This document shows, piece after piece, positions 60,784 through 64,000 of a DNA stretch of 64,000 nucleotides. Source of the DNA: an uncultured Saprospiraceae bacterium (GTDB taxonomy: Bacteria > Bacteroidota > Bacteroidia > Chitinophagales > Saprospiraceae); assembly GCA_937959275.1 (NCBI GenBank), contig CALGLU010000001.1:60471-124470 (forward strand). Reading direction: 5' to 3'. Numbering within the stretch: position 1 is the stretch's first letter; each line of letters opens with the position of its first letter. Made by a program: the position numbers and the translations under genes. The notes beneath the pieces are model-generated. The model had not been told where the DNA came from and ran no database searches. It saw nothing but the letters and a program-made list of their open reading frames with translations.

Positions 60784-61506
60784 ATGGGAAGAGCATTTGA
60801 ATATAGAAAAGCAACAAAGTTTGCAAGATGGGACAAAATGGCGAAGGCCTTTTCCAAAGCCGGTAGGCATATCACAATGGCTGTAAAGGCAGGAGGTCCT
60901 GATCCTGATGCGAATATAACACTCAGAAGAGCCATACAAAATGCCAAGTCTGTCCAAATGCCAAAGGATAGGATAGAATCTGCAATAAAAAAAGCCGCCG
61001 ATAAAGACACGAGTGGTTATGAAGAACTCACTTATGAAGGGATGGCACCTCACGGTATAGCTATCGTTGTCGATACAGCTACTGATAATCCAACCCGCAC
61101 AGTCGCCAATGTCAGATCATACTTTAACAAAAAAGGTGGTTCACTTGGCACAATGGGTATGCATGATTTCATTTTCTCGAGAAAAGGGGTGTTCTATATC
61201 AAACCAGAACACATTACGAATCAAGAAGAACTTGAATTAGAACTGATTGATTATGGGCTAGAAAAAATAGAATTGGATCAAGTTGAAGAACAAGACATTT
61301 ATAAAATCTATGTTGCTTTCGAAGATTTTGGCAATATGCAAGAAGGCCTTGAGGTCAAAAAAATAGAAGTTGACAAATCAGAATTGGAAAGAATCCCGTC
61401 TCACACTAAGGAATTATCTGATGATCAAATTGATGAGGTACTAGAGTTGATAGATCGACTAGAGGAAGATGATGATGTTACGAATGTATTTCACAACCTC
61501 GCTTAG
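60784..61506 (+). CDS. yebC: YebC/PmpR-family protein (TACO1-like)
   Basis: A 240-residue three-domain protein. It starts MGRAFEYRK...KMAKAFSKAGRHI, with domain I (ITMAVKAGGPDPDANITLRRAI and MPKDRIESAIKKA) and the YEGMAPHGIAIVVDTATDN motif. Family members act as transcription regulators, and recent work links some to ribosome rescue at proline stretches. The assignment is secure; which activity applies is not. The 9-base gap to the AAA+ gene suggests one transcript. Confidence 0.95.
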   Translation: MGRAFEYRKATKFARWDKMAKAFSKAGRHITMAVKAGGPDPDANITLRRAIQNAKSVQMPKDRIESAIKKAADKDTSGYEELTYEGMAPHGIAIVVDTATDNPTRTVANVRSYFNKKGGSLGTMGMHDFIFSRKGVFYIKPEHITNQEELELELIDYGLEKIELDQVEEQDIYKIYVAFEDFGNMQEGLEVKKIEVDKSELERIPSHTKELSDDQIDEVLELIDRLEEDDDVTNVFHNLA

Positions 61507-61514
61507 ACAACTCT

Positions 61515-62411
61515 ATGTTTTGGAAATCGATTGAAGACGTCAAGAATGAGTTAGCGAAACAAAATTATATTTCCAATGATGAGATTGATATGTCAGTGTA
61601 TCTGGCCAACTCTCTTCAGAAGCCAATATTAATAGAAGGTCCACCTGGGGTCGGCAAGACAGAAATTGCAAAAGTCTTATCCTCCATTTATGAGGCTAAA
61701 CTTATCCGACTACAATGCTATGAAGGTTTAGGTGTCGAACATGCCCTCTATGAATGGAATTACCAAAGACAGCTTCTAGCACTCAAACTGATTGAGACAG
61801 ACAACTTAAGTCTTGAAGAGAAGGAAGGGATCATTTTCGATGAGAAGTATTTATTAAAGCGACCTTTGCTGCAGTCTATTACTGAAGATGCCTCCCCTGT
61901 TCTACTTCTTGATGAGATTGATAGAGCCGATGAAGAGTTTGAGAGTTTTTTGCTCGAACTTTTGTCTGATTGGCAAATCACCATTCCAGAGTTAGGAAGT
62001 ATTAAGGCCACACACATACCTCATGTAATCATTACCAGTAACAGGACTAGAGAGTTGTCAGAAGCATTGAGGCGTCGCTGCCTCTATCTATGGATCGATT
62101 ATCCTAATTTAGAAAAAGAGCTAGCTATTGTACGTAAAAAGCTTCCCGCGATCAATGAACAGTTGAGCGAGCAAATCTGCTTATTTATGCAAGAGCTTCG
62201 ACAGTTAAAACTGAATAAGACTCCTTCTGTTTCCGAAACCATAGATTGGGCATTTGCTTTATCGGAAATGCACTTTGACCATTTGGACAAAGAGATAGTA
62301 GAACGTACACTAGGGATTCTCCTAAAAGACTGGAAAGACATCAGGAAATCACAAGATTCATTATCTGAATTATTAGATAAGGTAGGTGTAATACAAAAAC
62401 TGCCTTCGTGA
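61515..62411 (+). CDS. MoxR-family AAA+ ATPase
   Basis: A 298-residue AAA+ chaperone-type ATPase. Walker A is GPPGVGKTEIA near 41-51, Walker B LLLDEIDRADEEFE near 133-146, sensor I ITSNRTRELSEALRRR (arginine finger region). MoxR ATPases work with VWA-domain partners to activate or insert metal centres in enzymes. The stop overlaps the VWA start (GTGA), the classic pairing. The target enzyme is not in the window. Confidence 0.9.
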   Translation: MFWKSIEDVKNELAKQNYISNDEIDMSVYLANSLQKPILIEGPPGVGKTEIAKVLSSIYEAKLIRLQCYEGLGVEHALYEWNYQRQLLALKLIETDNLSLEEKEGIIFDEKYLLKRPLLQSITEDASPVLLLDEIDRADEEFESFLLELLSDWQITIPELGSIKATHIPHVIITSNRTRELSEALRRRCLYLWIDYPNLEKELAIVRKKLPAINEQLSEQICLFMQELRQLKLNKTPSVSETIDWAFALSEMHFDHLDKEIVERTLGILLKDWKDIRKSQDSLSELLDKVGVIQKLPS

Positions 62412-63532
62412 TAAAGCGACATAATAATCTACCTGCTAACATCGTCAGTTTTTGCCAGTATCTCAGAAAACATGACTTTACTGTTGGGACGAATGAACAG
62501 TATGACGCCCTGCAAGCCCTCAGCCAAAACCTAGCCTTCTCCTCTCCTACTTTATTCAAGCAGTGTTTGCAAAGTACCATGTGTAAATCAGAAAAAGAGC
62601 TGTCTCTTTTTTCCACATTGTTTAATACATTTTGGACTGAACTCAAACGAGCAGTTGATAGTAAAATAACTGAAGAGCCAGAACAAAAAATGGTGCCTAA
62701 AAAACAATCGGCTCCTACCATCGCAGCATTGAGAAATTGGTTGCATGGAAGTCGAAATCAAGAAAGTTTTGAAACAGCCTTGTATTCTCCAGATGGCATA
62801 AAATCTGCGGCGCAACCCCTGCTGACAGATGAGGATGAGCTGTACACCATTTTCGCCATTGTGAACCGAATCGTCAAGCGCATCGCTAGCAAGCGCACCA
62901 GACGATTCGTCTCCTCAAGACATAAAGACAAGATTGATATACGCAGCACAATTCGAAAAAACATCTATGCGAATCAAGACTTGTTATCCCTTGTACATAA
63001 AACAAAGAAGAAAAACCTAAAGGTTGTCATCCTTTGCGACGTTAGCAGATCTATGGAATTGTACTCCCGCTTTTTTATCCAATTTATGTATGCGTTTAAG
63101 CAACTCATGCAAAATTCAGAAGTGTTTGTATTCGGAACAGAGTTGCATCAAGTAACTGAAGAACTAGATCATAAATCATTAGATAAGTCATTGGCCTTGA
63201 TGCTGAAAAAAGTGAATGATTGGTCAGGTGGTACCCAGATTGGCAAGAGTCTACATTCGTTTGTAGACGAATATGCTCAAAAGTATCTATCAAAACGGAC
63301 TGTTTGTTTTATACTCAGTGATGGTTGGGATACCGGATCTCCTGAGCTCATCACACAGGCCATGGAGATGATTCAAAAGAGAAGTATGAAGGTCATCTGG
63401 CTGAATCCTTTAATGGAAAATAATGAATGGAAACCTGAAGTGCAAGGCATGATGAATGCCATGCCTTTCATTGATTTGTTATTACCGTTTTATAATTTGG
63501 ACAGTATGAAGCGGCTAGCCAAGTCCTTATGA
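62408..63532 (+). CDS. VWA-domain CoxE-like protein, MoxR partner
   Basis: A 374-residue protein. Its C-terminal VWA domain (~195-374) carries a MIDAS motif CDVSRSMELYSRFF (D-x-S-x-S), the conserved Thr in GGTQIGKS near 278 and the Asp of LSDGWDTG near 303. The N-terminal half is the helical CoxE region. It acts with the preceding AAA+ ATPase on a so far unidentified client. The start is GTG 62408 in the overlap GTGA; no ATG is available nearby. Confidence 0.88.
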   Translation: MIKRHNNLPANIVSFCQYLRKHDFTVGTNEQYDALQALSQNLAFSSPTLFKQCLQSTMCKSEKELSLFSTLFNTFWTELKRAVDSKITEEPEQKMVPKKQSAPTIAALRNWLHGSRNQESFETALYSPDGIKSAAQPLLTDEDELYTIFAIVNRIVKRIASKRTRRFVSSRHKDKIDIRSTIRKNIYANQDLLSLVHKTKKKNLKVVILCDVSRSMELYSRFFIQFMYAFKQLMQNSEVFVFGTELHQVTEELDHKSLDKSLALMLKKVNDWSGGTQIGKSLHSFVDEYAQKYLSKRTVCFILSDGWDTGSPELITQAMEMIQKRSMKVIWLNPLMENNEWKPEVQGMMNAMPFIDLLLPFYNLDSMKRLAKSL

Positions 63533-63583
63533 TGCAATGTCATTTAGTTAAGGAAATAGAAGTGCTGAAAGTGCGACATTATT

Positions 63584-63609
63584 GTAGCGCGGTACGAAGT
63601 GCCGCGTGG
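63584..63609. repeat. REP-like GC-rich hairpin
   Basis: GTAGCGCGGTAC-GAA-GTGCCGCGTGG: an 8-bp stem (CGCGGTAC/GTGCCGCG at 63588-63606, one wobble) with a 3-base loop, framed by GTAG and TGG. It lies in the 63533-63793 gap in otherwise AT-rich DNA. The shape is like the palindromes moved by REP-associated tyrosine transposases; no such transposase is in the window. Confidence 0.45.
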
Positions 63610-63793
63610 AATGATTAAAGAAAGTCTCCAATTGGCGGGATTTTTGGTAAAATCATGACAATTGGAATTTCAAATGATAATACCTCGACCACTAACTAAA
63701 CGACATTGCCTTATATTGGCCTGCAAAATATATGCGTAAGTTTTTGATATGGGACAACAAGGAAAACTTAAACATCAGAATTAATCCAATTGA

Positions 63794-63886
63794 ATGATAA
63801 TCAGACAAGCTACCATTGATGACTTAGAAGAAGTGCTGAAACTATTTGTTGATACGATTACTAGTGCTCTGTCAAGACATAACTGA
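63794..63886 (+). pseudogene. Truncated GNAT acetyltransferase, N-terminal fragment
   Basis: The first ~24 codons (MIIRQATIDDLEEVLKLFVD, then TITS) are a textbook GNAT N-terminus (beta1-alpha1). The frame then runs ALSRHN-stop without any further GNAT sequence. After ACTAGT the composition changes and no homologous continuation is seen to 64000. The gene may be broken by an insertion whose end lies near 63865; the rest would be outside the window. Confidence 0.6.
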
Positions 63887-64000
63887 CTCGTGCTTTTGGC
63901 GTATTTTGCACATGTACGTCGTTACAGAACCGGCCTTGATAGCTAGGCTATCAGACCGAACCTGCGCCTAGTTCATGCACAAACTACACTCAAATTCAAC
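63865..64000. other. Possible mobile-element end at the window edge
   Basis: The sequence after the GNAT break is GC-richer, has no open frame of note and contains a perfect hairpin TGATAGC-TAG-GCTATCA at 63937-63953. It could be the terminal noncoding part of an insertion sequence that interrupted the GNAT gene. No transposase or matching inverted repeat is visible inside the window, so this is a guess. Confidence 0.3.

Overview
The window reads as a chromosomal segment of a Bacteroidota bacterium, most likely of the Saprospiria/Lewinella type. Reasons: low GC; almost no Shine-Dalgarno sites; AT-rich TAnnTTTG-like -7 boxes; single-copy housekeeping genes with Bacteroidota-type neighbours (TPR protein + ribH, recF + DUF721, engB + a PlsC-like acyltransferase); several outer-membrane barrels; and large secreted proteins ending in GC-x or IPTL-type tails. 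No rRNA, tRNA, CRISPR array or complete mobile element was seen. This taxonomic call is inference from gene content, not a marker comparison.

Layout. 1-7 kb: end of an acyl-CoA ligase, a secreted DUF4412-like protein, a DEDDh exonuclease, an acyltransferase and EngB GTPase, an OM barrel and a CNNM/CBS protein. 7-11.5 kb: two secreted proteins, one with an IPTL-CTERM-like tail and one a 1002-residue GH16 glucanase, bordered by a noncoding hairpin repeat family. 11.5-24 kb: smc, a MATE pump with a duplicated 5' end, an S9 peptidase lipoprotein, YceI, a frameshifted membrane AraC regulator, a glycosyltransferase and a short RecQ. 24-31.3 kb: a DUF6089-like barrel, subtilase, DUF721/recF, pdhA, TPR/ribH and a zinc-ribbon protein.

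31.6-42.4 kb: a tandem pair of secreted proteins. The second is 3205 residues with 14 DUF11-type repeats, one SdrD-B-like domain and a GC-x tail shared with the GH16 enzyme. A strong terminator follows.

43.2-47.2 kb: a 791-residue protein that looks like an SF1 helicase/nuclease stripped of its ATPase motifs, coupled by a 1-base overlap to an HSDR_N-type PD-(D/E)xK protein, then a small TerB-like protein and an SDR oxidoreductase. 47-57.7 kb: prmC, sulfotransferase, cdd, a LysM/RlpA-like protein, cystathionine beta-synthase, a TRAP transporter (QM on +, P on -) and an AMP-forming acyl-CoA ligase.

58-60.6 kb: the most unusual locus. It is a tight minus-strand operon of coiled-coil protein, roadblock/longin-like protein, Rab-like small GTPase and PAS/degenerate-kinase protein, which looks like a self-contained prokaryotic Ras-type switch. 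60.8-64 kb: yebC, a MoxR AAA+/VWA pair and, at the edge, a GNAT gene broken after about 24 codons, perhaps by an insertion.
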